From contig DATAWX010000013.1 of NCBI GenBank assembly GCA_036266995.1, forward strand, positions 1 through 64,000: DNA of 64,000 bases, in the 5' to 3' direction. Below are positions 15,061-23,590 of this stretch, in pieces; the first letter of the stretch is position 1, and each line of letters begins with the position of its first letter. The notes under the pieces were generated by a model. That model did no database searches, was not told the DNA's origin, and worked only from the letters and a program-made list of their open reading frames with translations. The stretch comes from GCA-003244245 sp036266995 (lineage in GTDB: Bacteria > Actinomycetota > Actinomycetes > Mycobacteriales > Pseudonocardiaceae). A program made the position numbers and the translations under genes.

Positions 15061-17340
15061 TCAGGGGTTGAACAGGGTGGGGAGGGTGGCCGTCCAGGCG
15101 GCGCGAAGGTCGTCGAGGGTGAGGGTGGCGACGTCAGCGATCTCCAGCTGGGGGGCGGGGTGGACGGCGCCCAGCCGGGTCACCGGCACGCCGTGGTCCG
15201 TGCACAGCTGGGCGAGACGGGGTGCACCGGCCGCTGACACGCCGAGCAGGACGCGCGCGGAGGACTCGGCGAACAGGGCGACGAACGGATCGAGACCCGC
15301 CGGTAGCCTCACCCGAGCGCCGACGCCGCTACCCAGGCAGGCCTCGACCAGCGCCTGGCCCAGGCCACCGTCGGACAGATCGTGCGCCGCGCTCACCAGC
15401 CCGTCGCGAGACGCGGCGGCGAGCACCGCACCGATCGCCTGTTCGCGAGCCAGATCCACCGCGGGCGGCCGACCACCGAGGTGCCCGTGCACCTCGTGCG
15501 CCCACTGGCTCCCCCCGAACTCGTCGTGGGTCTCGCCGAGCAGCCAGATCTCATCGCCAGCACCACCCAATCCGGTGGGGATCCGCTGGCGCACGTCGTC
15601 GATCACCCCCAGGACCCCGATCACCGGGGTGGGCAGGATCGCGGCGTCACCGGTCTGGTTGTAGAAACTCACGTTGCCCCCGGTGACCGGGATGCCCAGT
15701 TGGGCGCAACCGTCGGCCAGCCCGCGGACGGCCTGCTCGAACTGCCACATCACGCCGGGGTCGGTGGGCGCGCCGAAGTTGAGGCAGTTCGTCACCGCCA
15801 GCGGGGTGGCACCGGTCACCGCGACGTTGCGGTAGGCCTCGGCCAGCGCGAGCTGGGTACCGGCGTAGGGGTCCAACGCGCAGTACCGGGCATTGCAGTC
15901 GGTGGCCACCGCCACGCCGCGCTGGCTGGCCTCGTCGATCCGCACCATGCCCGCGTCGCTGGGTTGGGCGAGCACTGTGGCGCCGCGGACGTAGCGGTCG
16001 TACTGGTCGGTCACCCACGCCCGCGAGCACAGCCCGGGGCTGGCCGCCATCCGCAACACCGTAGCGCCCAGGGCGTCCGGTGTGGACGGTCGCACCAACG
16101 CGTCCGGAGTGGACCTTTCCAGAGCGTCCTGAGTGGACGGGCGCTGCACCGGCCGGTGATAGATCGGACCCTCGTGCGCGACGGTGCGAGGCGGAACGTT
16201 CAGCACAGTCTCCCCGCACCAAGTGATCACCAGACTATCCCCGTCGGTGACCTCACCGATCACCGTGGCGGTGACCTCCCATTTCGCGCAGACAGCCAGG
16301 AAAGCGTCCACATCCGATGGCCGCACCACCGCGCACATCCGCTCCTGGGACTCGCTGCAGAGGATCTCGGCCGGCGTCATACCCTGCGCCCGAAGCGGCA
16401 CCGCGTCGAGATCCACTCGCATGCCGCCGTCCCCGGCGCTGGCCAGCTCACTGGTCGCGCAGGCCAATCCCGCGCCTCCGAGGTCCTGGATACCGGCCAC
16501 CAAGCCGGCATCGAACAGTTCCAGGCAGCATTCGATCAGCACCTTCTCGGTGAACGGATCACCCACCTGAACGCTGGGCAGCTTCTGCCGGCCACCACCG
16601 TGATCCCCGGAATTGGCACTGAAGCTTTCGCTGGCCAGCACGCTGACCCCGCCGATACCGTCGAGTCCGGTGCGCGCACCGAACAAGATGATCTTGTTGC
16701 CGGTGCCGCTGGCCCGCGCCAGGTGCAGGTCAGCCACCCGCAGCACACCGATGCACAATGCGTTCACCAGCGGGTTTCCCGCATAAGAGGAGTCGAAGAC
16801 GAGTTCGCCACCGATGTTGGGCAAGCCGAGGCAGTTGCCGTAACCCCCGATCCCGGCCACCACTGCCGGCAGCACCCGCGCGGTGTCAGCGGCATCGGCG
16901 GGGCCGAACCGCAGCGAGTCGGCCACCGCGACCGGCCGGGCACCCATCGCCATGATGTCGCGCACGATCCCGCCGACCCCGGTCGCGGCACCCTGGTAGG
17001 GCTCCACATAGGACGGATGGTTATGCGACTCGATCTTGAACGTCACCGCCCAGCCGTCGCCGACCTCGACGACACCAGCGTTGTCCCCGATACCGGCGAG
17101 CATCCGGGCCCGCATCGCCTCAGTGGTCGTCTTCCCGAAATAGGCCAGGTGCACCTTGGAGGACTTGTAGGAACAGTGCTCGCTCCACATCACCGAGTAC
17201 ATCGCCAGCTCGGCAGCCGTCGGCCGGCGCCCGAGGATCTCCCTGATCCGCGCGTACTCGTCATCGGCGAGCCCCAGCTCCCGATACGGCTGCACCTGCT
17301 CGGGCGTGGCAGCCGCACGCTGCACAGAGTCGACAGACAC
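15061..17340 (-). CDS. purL: Phosphoribosylformylglycinamidine synthase subunit PurL
   Basis: This is the small, PurQ/PurS-dependent type of PurL (759 residues). It converts FGAR, ATP and ammonia to FGAM. Visible motifs include GLADDEYARIREILGR, SEHCSYKSSK, FKIESHNHPSYVEPYQGAATGVGGIVRD, and TGGNVSFYNQ. The linker at about residues 400-425 carries three near-repeats (RPSTQDALE, RSTPDALV, RPSTPDALG) from tandem 24-27-base DNA repeats at 16073-16145, which look like an in-frame insertion. purQ and purS lie nearby on the same strand, separated by a convergent Uma2 gene. Confidence 0.96.
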   Translation of the reverse strand: MSVDSVQRAAATPEQVQPYRELGLADDEYARIREILGRRPTAAELAMYSVMWSEHCSYKSSKVHLAYFGKTTTEAMRARMLAGIGDNAGVVEVGDGWAVTFKIESHNHPSYVEPYQGAATGVGGIVRDIMAMGARPVAVADSLRFGPADAADTARVLPAVVAGIGGYGNCLGLPNIGGELVFDSSYAGNPLVNALCIGVLRVADLHLARASGTGNKIILFGARTGLDGIGGVSVLASESFSANSGDHGGGRQKLPSVQVGDPFTEKVLIECCLELFDAGLVAGIQDLGGAGLACATSELASAGDGGMRVDLDAVPLRAQGMTPAEILCSESQERMCAVVRPSDVDAFLAVCAKWEVTATVIGEVTDGDSLVITWCGETVLNVPPRTVAHEGPIYHRPVQRPSTQDALERSTPDALVRPSTPDALGATVLRMAASPGLCSRAWVTDQYDRYVRGATVLAQPSDAGMVRIDEASQRGVAVATDCNARYCALDPYAGTQLALAEAYRNVAVTGATPLAVTNCLNFGAPTDPGVMWQFEQAVRGLADGCAQLGIPVTGGNVSFYNQTGDAAILPTPVIGVLGVIDDVRQRIPTGLGGAGDEIWLLGETHDEFGGSQWAHEVHGHLGGRPPAVDLAREQAIGAVLAAASRDGLVSAAHDLSDGGLGQALVEACLGSGVGARVRLPAGLDPFVALFAESSARVLLGVSAAGAPRLAQLCTDHGVPVTRLGAVHPAPQLEIADVATLTLDDLRAAWTATLPTLFNP

Positions 17341-17430
17341 CCTCGCAGCCTACGGGCCACGCCGCGATCGCATCGGGAGCCGGATTGCGAGCCAAGGCGC
17401 GGGGATAGACTGCCGCGGCAGGAGGCGACT

Positions 17431-18021
17431 GTGAACGATCCGGTGCTCATGATGCCGTCCGGGGGCTGGACTGTTGAGGATCTCGACGCGCTCCCCGAAA
17501 GCCATTACCGGCACGAGTTGACGGACGGAGCGCTGACCGTGTCACCCTCACCGTCGAGCCTGCACCAGGCCGTCACTGCCCGGCTGATGGCACGCTTGGA
17601 GGCGGTCGCTCCCGAACCACTCGTCGTGAGCCAGGCCGTGGAGGTCCGCTTCGGGCGGCAGCTGACCCGCATTCCCGACGTCGTGGTCGTGCGCAGCGAT
17701 CAACCGGGGCGGCACTGGTTCGCGGCGTCGGAGGTGCTGGTAGCCGTTGAGATCGAGTCGCCGGGCAGCCATCTGGAGGATCGCGCCACCAGGCCTGTGC
17801 TGTACGCCCGCTACGGGATCCCGCACTACTGGCGGATCGAGATGGAACCGCCACTGGTCAGCACCTACGGCATCGGGCACGGCGACGCCTACCAGATGAC
17901 CGGGCCGGATCGGCGGCTGTCTCTGCGCGAACCCTTTGCGGTCGACATCACGGTTGTCGAGCTTCTGCCGTTGTGGGCACGGCGCGGCGGAGGTCCCACC
18001 GTGCCCGAGCAGGGGTCCTAG
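17431..18021 (+). CDS. Uma2-family (DUF820) putative endonuclease-like protein
   Basis: The 196-residue protein has the PD-(D/E)XK-like Uma2 pattern: YRHELTDGALTVSPSPSSLHQ, RIPDVVVVRSD (acidic residue), and LVAVEIESPGS (E-x-E/K-like), with YARYGIPHYWRIE. Uma2 proteins are abundant in some bacteria, but their role is unclear. A GGAGG ribosome site lies before the GTG at 17431. It is convergent with purQ and the two stop codons share the sequence CTAG at 18018-18021. It interrupts the purL/purQ strand order, suggesting insertion into an older purine cluster. Confidence 0.87.
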   Translation: MNDPVLMMPSGGWTVEDLDALPESHYRHELTDGALTVSPSPSSLHQAVTARLMARLEAVAPEPLVVSQAVEVRFGRQLTRIPDVVVVRSDQPGRHWFAASEVLVAVEIESPGSHLEDRATRPVLYARYGIPHYWRIEMEPPLVSTYGIGHGDAYQMTGPDRRLSLREPFAVDITVVELLPLWARRGGGPTVPEQGS

Positions 18022-18710
18022 GCACGTACCGAACCCAGCACGGCGTCGACGGCCGAGCGAAACAGGTCCAGCCCGTCGGTCGACGGACCGGTGAGCGAGT
18101 CGATCGCGTGCTCCGGGTGCGGCATCAAGCCGACCACCCGACCGTCGGACGAGGCGATCCCGGCGATGTCATGCATCGCGCCGTTCGGGTTGCCCCCCCG
18201 GTAGCGCACTACCACCCGGCCGTCGCCCTCCAGGGCAGCCAGCGTCGCCGCATCGGCCACGTACCGGCCCTCGATGGACTTCAACGGCACCACGATTTCC
18301 GCGCCAGGGGCGTACCGACCCGTCCAGGCGGTGGCGCTGGTCTCGACTCGCAGCCGCTGGTCACAGCAGACGAAGTGCAGCCCGGCATTGCGCACCAACG
18401 CGCCGGGCAACAGCCCCGCCTCGCACAGGATCTGGAACCCGTTGCAGATGCCCAACACCGGAGTGCCGCGACGAGCGGCGTCGGCCACCGCGCGCAGCAC
18501 CGGTTGGTGGGCGGCTATCGCGCCGGCTCGCAGGTAGTCGCCGTAGGAGAATCCGCCGGGTACCACCACGGCGTCCACGCCCTGCAGGTCGTCGTCGGCG
18601 TGCCACAGCGATACCGGCTGCGCCCCCGCGTGGCGCACCGCACGAGCGGCGTCGACGTCGTCGAGCGTGCCGGGGAAGGTGATGACGCCAATGCGACAGC
18701 TCGGACTCAC
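18018..18710 (-). CDS. purQ: Phosphoribosylformylglycinamidine synthase glutaminase subunit PurQ
   Basis: PurQ hydrolyses glutamine to feed ammonia to PurL. The product shows RIGVITFPGTLDDVDAARAVRHAGA, PGGFSYGDYLRAGAIA and the nucleophile motif LGICNGFQILCEAGLLPGAL (Cys near residue 90), with PHPEHA near the end supplying the catalytic His and Glu. I chose the GTG at 18710 because it overlaps the purS stop by four bases (GTGA). An in-frame ATG at 18728 would add six Pro-rich residues and overlap purS by 22 bases. Confidence 0.96.
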   Translation of the reverse strand: MSPSCRIGVITFPGTLDDVDAARAVRHAGAQPVSLWHADDDLQGVDAVVVPGGFSYGDYLRAGAIAAHQPVLRAVADAARRGTPVLGICNGFQILCEAGLLPGALVRNAGLHFVCCDQRLRVETSATAWTGRYAPGAEIVVPLKSIEGRYVADAATLAALEGDGRVVVRYRGGNPNGAMHDIAGIASSDGRVVGLMPHPEHAIDSLTGPSTDGLDLFRSAVDAVLGSVRA

Positions 18711-18940
18711 AGGCGGCGGACCGTCCAATTCTCGATCACCGGGTTGGCGAGCAGCTCGCCCGCGATCCGATGCAGTGTCTCGGCGTCGACGTCGTCATCG
18801 ACATCCAACTCGAAATGCTTGCCTTGCCGCACGTCGCGCACCCCGCGCACGCCCATCCGGGGCAAGGCGCGCAGGACCGCCTGGCCCTGCGGATCGAGGA
18901 TTTCAGGCTTGGGTACGACGTCGACGATCACTCGTGGCAC
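18707..18940 (-). CDS. purS: Phosphoribosylformylglycinamidine synthase subunit PurS
   Basis: This 77-residue protein bridges PurL and PurQ in the three-part FGAM synthase. Its sequence VIVDVVPKPEILDPQGQAVLRALPRMG...VRQGKHFELDV, ending LLANPVIENWTVRRL, is typical of PurS in length and pattern. It is translationally coupled to purQ. The divergent metallo-hydrolase gene starts 100 bases away, leaving room for promoters of both. Confidence 0.95.
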   Translation of the reverse strand: MPRVIVDVVPKPEILDPQGQAVLRALPRMGVRGVRDVRQGKHFELDVDDDVDAETLHRIAGELLANPVIENWTVRRL

Positions 18941-19039
18941 GTGCCGAGGCTACCTGTGTTCGGCCGCTTCGTGGCACGCTTGTCGATGGGGCTGCCTCGC
19001 GGCCACCAGGGTCGGAACCCGCGCAGGAGGTGATTTGCC

Positions 19040-19681
19040 GTGCAGATCGTTCACTTGGGGCAGTCCTGTGTGCTGGTGGAGATCGGGACGGCCCGGCTGC
19101 TGCTCGATCCCGGGGTGTACTCCTCCGGCTTCGATGAGCTCACCGGGCTGGATGCGATCCTGGTGACCCACCAGCACCCCGACCACCTCGATCTCGCCCG
19201 GATGCCCGCGTTGCTGGCCGGCAACCCAGCGGCCCCACTACTGGTCGACTCCGGCTCGGCGCCGCAACTGGCCGACGCGGGCATCGCGCACCAGGTGGTC
19301 GGGCCCGGAGAACAACTCGAACTGGCCGGCGCGACGGTGAATGTCATCGGTGGCGATCATGGCGTGATCCACCCGGATATCCCGGTGGTGCCGAATAACG
19401 GGTACCTGATGGCCGGTAACGGCAGTACCGTCTTGCACCCCGGAGATTCCTTCATCGCGCCAGGTCGCGATATCGATCTGTTGCTGTTACCTACGGCGGC
19501 GCCGTGGATCAAAATTTCCGAAGCGGTGGATTATCTTCGCGCCATCGCCCCGCCACTCGCGGTGCCGATCCACCAGGCCATCCTGTCCAGGCCGGAGAAG
19601 TACTACGGGCTGCTGCGCGAGCTCGCCCCGGGCGGCACCGACATCCAGATTGCCGCGCATGCCGAGCCGATGAAACTGTGA
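19040..19681 (+). CDS. Metallo-beta-lactamase-fold hydrolase (UlaG-like)
   Basis: The 213-residue protein has the metal-binding motif THQHPDHLD near residue 51, a further GGDHGVIHPD, HPGDSF near residue 133 and a C-terminal VPIHQAI. That is the pattern of UlaG/UPF0173-like metal-dependent hydrolases. The GTG at 19040 gives MQIVHLGQSCVLVE, typical of the family. A homologue accompanies purQ/purS in mycobacteria. Substrate unknown. Confidence 0.85.
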   Translation: MQIVHLGQSCVLVEIGTARLLLDPGVYSSGFDELTGLDAILVTHQHPDHLDLARMPALLAGNPAAPLLVDSGSAPQLADAGIAHQVVGPGEQLELAGATVNVIGGDHGVIHPDIPVVPNNGYLMAGNGSTVLHPGDSFIAPGRDIDLLLLPTAAPWIKISEAVDYLRAIAPPLAVPIHQAILSRPEKYYGLLRELAPGGTDIQIAAHAEPMKL

Positions 19682-19756
19682 CCAGGCGGTGGCCTTATCC
19701 CCCGACTAGAACTGACCGGAGTTGAGGCCACCGCCGAGCGAGCCGCATGCCGCGAG

Positions 19757-19990
19757 CTACCCCTGAACCCGGTTGTATCCGTCGCCGCGACTGGCGCTTT
19801 CGTTGCGCAAGCCACCGACATAGCGCCCCCCGTAGCCGCCCTCCCAGCCGGCGTGGGTCCAGTAGTAGTAGCTATAGCGGCCGTAATCCCCCGCGTAACA
19901 GTCCCCAGCACTGCAGCCGAAGTTATCGTAACTGTCGCCGTGGTCATAGCCAGAGCCGTTGCCTAGCCTGAAGACGTCTGAGACCCTCAT
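19757..19990 (-). CDS. Small Gly/Tyr-rich protein, unknown
   Basis: A 77-residue ORF has a strong AAGGAG site just upstream of the ATG at 19990. After a conventional start (MRVSDVFRLGNGSGYDHG), the protein is dominated by Gly, Tyr, Asp and Ser (GDYGRYSYYYWTHAGWEGGYGG), with two Cys. No signal peptide is evident. Composition suggests a low-complexity or structural protein. The ribosome site and AT-rich upstream region favour a real gene; I recognise no family. It overlaps no other credible gene. Confidence 0.5.
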   Translation of the reverse strand: MRVSDVFRLGNGSGYDHGDSYDNFGCSAGDCYAGDYGRYSYYYWTHAGWEGGYGGRYVGGLRNESASRGDGYNRVQG

Positions 19991-20239
19991 ATCGCTCCTT
20001 GTCTGGTCGATGGAGGAGCCATGCAAAGCCGAAAAAACCCGGACCGGCCTGGGAATCGCCTGCAGCCCCCTGTAAGAGCGCGGTCGACCGCCGCGCCCGG
20101 CAGTAATTCCCCAAGGTGATCCGAGCTGGTCCCCCCTTACTCTCCGTGGTCATGCAACCTCGAAAGTAAGCCATCCGTGTGCCGATTGCAACAATAACTT
20201 AAAGTAATGCGGTTGATCACAACCAGTGACTGATGGTCC

Positions 20240-21058
20240 TCACGGGTTGACGAACAGATTCTTGAATTTCAGGCCCAGCCACGGCTTGCGGCCCCAGGCC
20301 AGCAGCCGACCGCGGGCGATCGGCCCCCACTGGCCGATCCGGCCGTAGACCACGAGCAGGAGATCCACCGGGTCGGCCACGAGGTAGCAGTCGATCGCCT
20401 GGCTGCCGACCGGTTCCACCGCGGCCACCCCGTCGCGGAACCGGACGACGAACCGCGGGCCGCCCCGGATGCGGAACTCATAGCTGGCGGTATGCCCGCG
20501 CGCGGTCGCGGGGTTCACCGCCAACGGGATCATCGCCAACGGCAGGGCCGCCAAGGCGTCTCCGGTGCTGATCGGCCAGCGGTGGCCCACGGACTGGGCG
20601 ATGTCGTAGCCGTGGATGATCTGCTCACCGGCCAGCAGGCCGGTGGCCGCGCCCAGGCTCAGTGCGGCCTGCGAGCCGTACCAGGGGGTGCGGATCACCT
20701 CATCGGGCGACCACCCGGCGGTAGTCGCGAGGAACGTCTGCGCCGCATCGACTACGAGCTCGGCCAGGACACTCGGGTTGCGCTCGGGTATCAGCTCGAG
20801 GGTGCCAGCGGTGACCGCCGTGAGCCGATCTCGGAACACCTCGGTGTCGGGGATGTAGGGCGACACGGCGTCGAAGGACCCCGCCACGGCCTGGGTGAAC
20901 CCTTGGAGACCGAAGACCAGGTGGGCGCCGACTTCCCCCACCGTCCAGTCCGATCCCTTCACCGGAAGATCGCCTTCGGGGATCGAGTGCAGCAGGTCCG
21001 CGGCCCGGCCCGCTGCCGCCTCCAACGTTGCCCGTGCCGGCACCAGATCGGTTCCCAC
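20240..21058 (-). CDS. Maleylpyruvate isomerase-family protein (MDMPI N-terminal domain plus SCP2-like C-terminus)
   Basis: The 272 residues comprise a metal-binding four-helix domain (DWTVGEVGAHLVFGLQGF with a His near residue 47; GLLAGEQIIHGYDIAQSVG with another near 150), then an SCP2-like beta domain (SYEFRIRGGPRFVVRFRDG). Such proteins are mycothiol-dependent isomerases or S-transferases in the families studied. It ends KPWLGLKFKNLFVNP. It is divergent from a TetR regulator, which may control it. Confidence 0.82.
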   Translation of the reverse strand: MGTDLVPARATLEAAAGRAADLLHSIPEGDLPVKGSDWTVGEVGAHLVFGLQGFTQAVAGSFDAVSPYIPDTEVFRDRLTAVTAGTLELIPERNPSVLAELVVDAAQTFLATTAGWSPDEVIRTPWYGSQAALSLGAATGLLAGEQIIHGYDIAQSVGHRWPISTGDALAALPLAMIPLAVNPATARGHTASYEFRIRGGPRFVVRFRDGVAAVEPVGSQAIDCYLVADPVDLLLVVYGRIGQWGPIARGRLLAWGRKPWLGLKFKNLFVNP

Positions 21059-21124
21059 AGTTCCCGCCTTCCAGCCCGGCGCCGCTGTTCACTCAGCCCC
21101 GGCGGCACGGCGACCGCGAGGTGA

Positions 21125-21153
21125 TTGACGCTTGCCGTTGATGGCACTACGTT
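21125..21153 (+). promoter_or_regulatory. Candidate promoter for the TetR gene
   Basis: TTGACG (21125-21130) and TACGTT (21148-21153) are separated by 17 bases, close to a housekeeping sigma consensus. It lies in the short divergent space between the isomerase-family gene and the TetR gene. A transcript from here would start near 21160. Confidence 0.45.
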
Positions 21154-21231
21154 CCACTTTTTTAGCACATGGTTCTACACTCGGGAAGGGTTCCGCACCG
21201 TGCTGATCATCCACGGGCTGCGAGACAGCGG

Positions 21232-21819
21232 GTGAGCAGGCAACGTACCCCCGCGCTGGAGGTCCGCGACGCACTGCTGCGAGCCGCCCGCGAGCTCCTC
21301 GACGAACGCGGGCCCGACGCGCTGGCCGTCCGCGACATCGCCACCCGGGCCGGAGTCGCGCCGATGGGCGTCTACAACCGCTTCGGCTCCAAAGATGGCA
21401 TCCTCAACGCCCTGCTCCAGCAGGGATTCGACGAGCTCGCCGCCGCGGTCACCGTCACACCAGACAGCGAGCAGCCGCTGCGCACCATCGCCACCGGCTG
21501 CGCCAACTACCGAGCCTTCGCGCTGGCCAACCCCGCGATGTACCGGCTGATGTTCGACTTCCCGGTACCCGGGTTGTACTCCTCGGCGTCCGCACGCGCG
21601 GCCGCGCACGCCGCGTTCGACCGGCTCGTCGACGCCGTCCGACTCGGCATCGCCACCACCCACATCCAACCCGGCGAACCCTACGAGATCGCCCAACGAA
21701 TCTGGGCAGCTTGCCACGGAGCCGTCAGCCTCGAACTCCGCAACATCGGCTTCGTCTCCGACCACACCACCCACTACACCGCGCTCATCGACACGATCCT
21801 CAGGGGCATCGCCCGCTAA
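21232..21819 (+). CDS. TetR-family regulator with WHG-type C-terminal domain
   Basis: The N-terminal HTH (LLDERGPDALAVRDIATRAGVAPMGVYNRFGSKDGIL) is followed by a ligand domain containing IWAACHGAVSLELR, the WHG pattern of one TetR subgroup. The GTG at 21232 gives a standard ten-residue lead-in. An ATG at 21169, about nine bases after a predicted transcription start, would add 21 basic residues and cannot be excluded. It is divergent from the mycothiol-type isomerase gene and probably represses it. A strong terminator follows. Confidence 0.83.
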   Translation: MSRQRTPALEVRDALLRAARELLDERGPDALAVRDIATRAGVAPMGVYNRFGSKDGILNALLQQGFDELAAAVTVTPDSEQPLRTIATGCANYRAFALANPAMYRLMFDFPVPGLYSSASARAAAHAAFDRLVDAVRLGIATTHIQPGEPYEIAQRIWAACHGAVSLELRNIGFVSDHTTHYTALIDTILRGIAR

Positions 21820-21859
21820 CCATGTCATCGGGGTGACGGGTCAACGTCAGCGACGAAGA

Positions 21860-21905
21860 CCCATCAGGGGGCGCCGGCCTGGTCTGGCCGGCGCCCCCTG
21901 ATGGG
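21860..21905. terminator. Bidirectional terminator, 20-bp perfect stem
   Basis: Arms 21860-21879 and 21886-21905 (CCCATCAGGGGGCGCCGGCC and its complement) pair perfectly around a 6-base loop. It lies between the convergent TetR gene and the heptad-repeat operon and probably ends both transcripts. Confidence 0.85.
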
Positions 21906-21929
21906 AAACGCTATGGAGAACTGCTGGTA

Positions 21930-22832
21930 CTACTTCGGTGCAACCACCTGGCTGAGCAGGTCACCGGTGTCACCGAGTACCGGCAGCTGCTGCAACAGGC
22001 TGGTCAGCATCGACGGCACCGGACCAGTTGGCAGCGCTGGCAACTCCGGCAAGCCGAGTGCTGAAATCTGCGGCAGCAGGTCCAGCGTCGGGAGTACCGA
22101 CTGTGCCTTCGTGGGATCCTGCCGAGCAGATGCCGCAGCCATCTCGCGCAGCACGCCTGCGTTGCCCGCCCGCAGCAGGAGCGGTGAAGTCTCGATCCCG
22201 TACGCGTTGCCGTTGACCGTGCGCGGGATCCCAGCAACACCGACTACGGCGCTGATGGACCCGGTGTCGCCCTTGATACCCCTGGCGGACCTGATGATGT
22301 CATCGGCCTGCCCGGTGACCAGAGCGACCCGACCCCTGATGTCGTACACATTGTTCAGGGTCCCGGCAAGCTCACCGTCGATCGAGTGCACCGAAGCGTT
22401 GATCGTTCCGGTGAGGCCACGAATCGCGACCAGTCCCGGACCGATCGTCCCCACACTCTGGTGGATCTGCAGCACTGAGGCATTGATCTGCTTCGCCGAC
22501 TTGTTGATCGGACCCACAGAGTCGTTCACTTGCTTGAGGCTGTTGTCGATACTGCTGGCCGAATCGGCGATGCGCCCGATCGTCGGACTGAGGTTCGAAG
22601 CAGCATCCCGAATCTGATTCGCGGTATCCGAGACCTTGGTGAGGATCGGCACCGTGTTGAGCTTGCTGTTGATCGGCGTCAGTGACGTGTTGATCTGGCC
22701 GACCCGGCTCTCAATCCGGTTAGCCGCCGCCAAGATGCCGGTCAGGAAGATCACCGCAGTCAACGCCCAGAGGATGACGATAACCAGCATGATCCCCGGA
22801 AGAGCTGTCGACGTTAAGCGTTGTCTTGCCAT
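21930..22832 (-). CDS. Membrane-anchored heptad-repeat protein C (unknown)
   Basis: The 300-residue protein has one transmembrane segment at residues 12-36 (GIMLVIVILWALTAVIFLTG), then about 130 residues of I/V/A heptads (IADSASSIDNSLKQVNDSV, INKSAKQINASV). These predict a long extracytoplasmic coiled coil. A C-terminal region rich in Leu/Pro follows (LPALPTGPVPSMLTSLLQQ). It is the last of three related genes, 10 bases after gene B, with a TAGGAGGTGAC ribosome site. I recognise no named family. Topology is inferred from the N-terminal anchor and lack of other hydrophobic segments. Confidence 0.75.
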   Translation of the reverse strand: MARQRLTSTALPGIMLVIVILWALTAVIFLTGILAAANRIESRVGQINTSLTPINSKLNTVPILTKVSDTANQIRDAASNLSPTIGRIADSASSIDNSLKQVNDSVGPINKSAKQINASVLQIHQSVGTIGPGLVAIRGLTGTINASVHSIDGELAGTLNNVYDIRGRVALVTGQADDIIRSARGIKGDTGSISAVVGVAGIPRTVNGNAYGIETSPLLLRAGNAGVLREMAAASARQDPTKAQSVLPTLDLLPQISALGLPELPALPTGPVPSMLTSLLQQLPVLGDTGDLLSQVVAPK

Positions 22833-22842
22833 CAGTCACCTC

Positions 22843-23577
22843 CTACGGACGGGCCGGGTCGCACCGGAGCGGAGGCAGCAAGGACAGGGTCGGCGAGGTG
22901 CAGATGTTGGTGAGGTGGCGGTTGGTCTCCGCGAGTTGGAGGTTGATCGTGCTGGTGTCGTTCTGAATGCCCTGCAGGAGTCCGTTGATCACGTTGACCT
23001 GCGGGGTGACCAGCGCGGTGCCTTTACTGTCCGCGTTCTGAATCGACTCCAGGGTGCCGTCAATAGCTGTGGCGGTGCCCAGGACGTTCAGCAGCACGTT
23101 GGAGGTGTCCACCAGCGAGTTGGAGATGGCCGTCGCGGACTGCCCGGCACCGACCAGCGTTCCCGAGGTGTCCACCAGCGATCCTGACGTGTTGACCAAC
23201 GACGCGGACGTGTCCTTCAACGATGCGTCGATGTTCTGCGCCGTGCCCCTGATCGAAACCAGGGAAGCGGTGGCATCGGCCACCTGGCCGCGGATCGGCT
23301 TGAGGGAGGTGTCGATATCGGTCAGTGCGGCGTTGATCGTCTGGATGTAGTTGGGCAGGGGCTGGACGTTACCCGTCGCGCCCGTCACCGAACTAGACGC
23401 CGTGAACAGCCCGTTGTCGATCGACTCCAGCGCCCGGACGATGCCGATCAGGAAGCCGATGACGACGATGACGACGATGAGTCCCAGCGTGGTGAAGATC
23501 CACAGAAACCGAGCGAACGAACTCCCGGCGGCAGGAGGAGCGGTTGACGATGTTCTAGAGAATTCCGTTGTTGTCAT
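22843..23577 (-). CDS. Membrane-anchored heptad-repeat protein B (unknown)
   Basis: The 244-residue protein has a cytoplasmic Ser/Thr/Pro-rich tail, a transmembrane segment at about 25-48 (RFLWIFTTLGLIVVIVVIG) and a long heptad-patterned region (SLVNTSGSLVDTSGTLVGAG, SLVDTSNVLLNVLG). The end holds two Cys (NICTSPTLSLLPPLRCDP) that could form a disulfide outside the cell. It resembles its neighbours A and C in layout: the membrane segment is followed by R-A-L-E-S-I-D, comparable with A-A-A-Q-S-I-D in A. It lies 13 bases after A with an AGGAGGATGGA site. Confidence 0.75.
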   Translation of the reverse strand: MTTTEFSRTSSTAPPAAGSSFARFLWIFTTLGLIVVIVVIGFLIGIVRALESIDNGLFTASSSVTGATGNVQPLPNYIQTINAALTDIDTSLKPIRGQVADATASLVSIRGTAQNIDASLKDTSASLVNTSGSLVDTSGTLVGAGQSATAISNSLVDTSNVLLNVLGTATAIDGTLESIQNADSKGTALVTPQVNVINGLLQGIQNDTSTINLQLAETNRHLTNICTSPTLSLLPPLRCDPARP

Positions 23578-23590
23578 CTTCCATCCTCCT

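Noticed and set aside
15382..17430. Long plus-strand frame opposite purL, joined to the Uma2 gene
   Set aside because: It is the antisense frame of purL, open because of high GC. Translation is His/Arg/Gly-rich, and the Uma2 start with its ribosome site lies at 17431.
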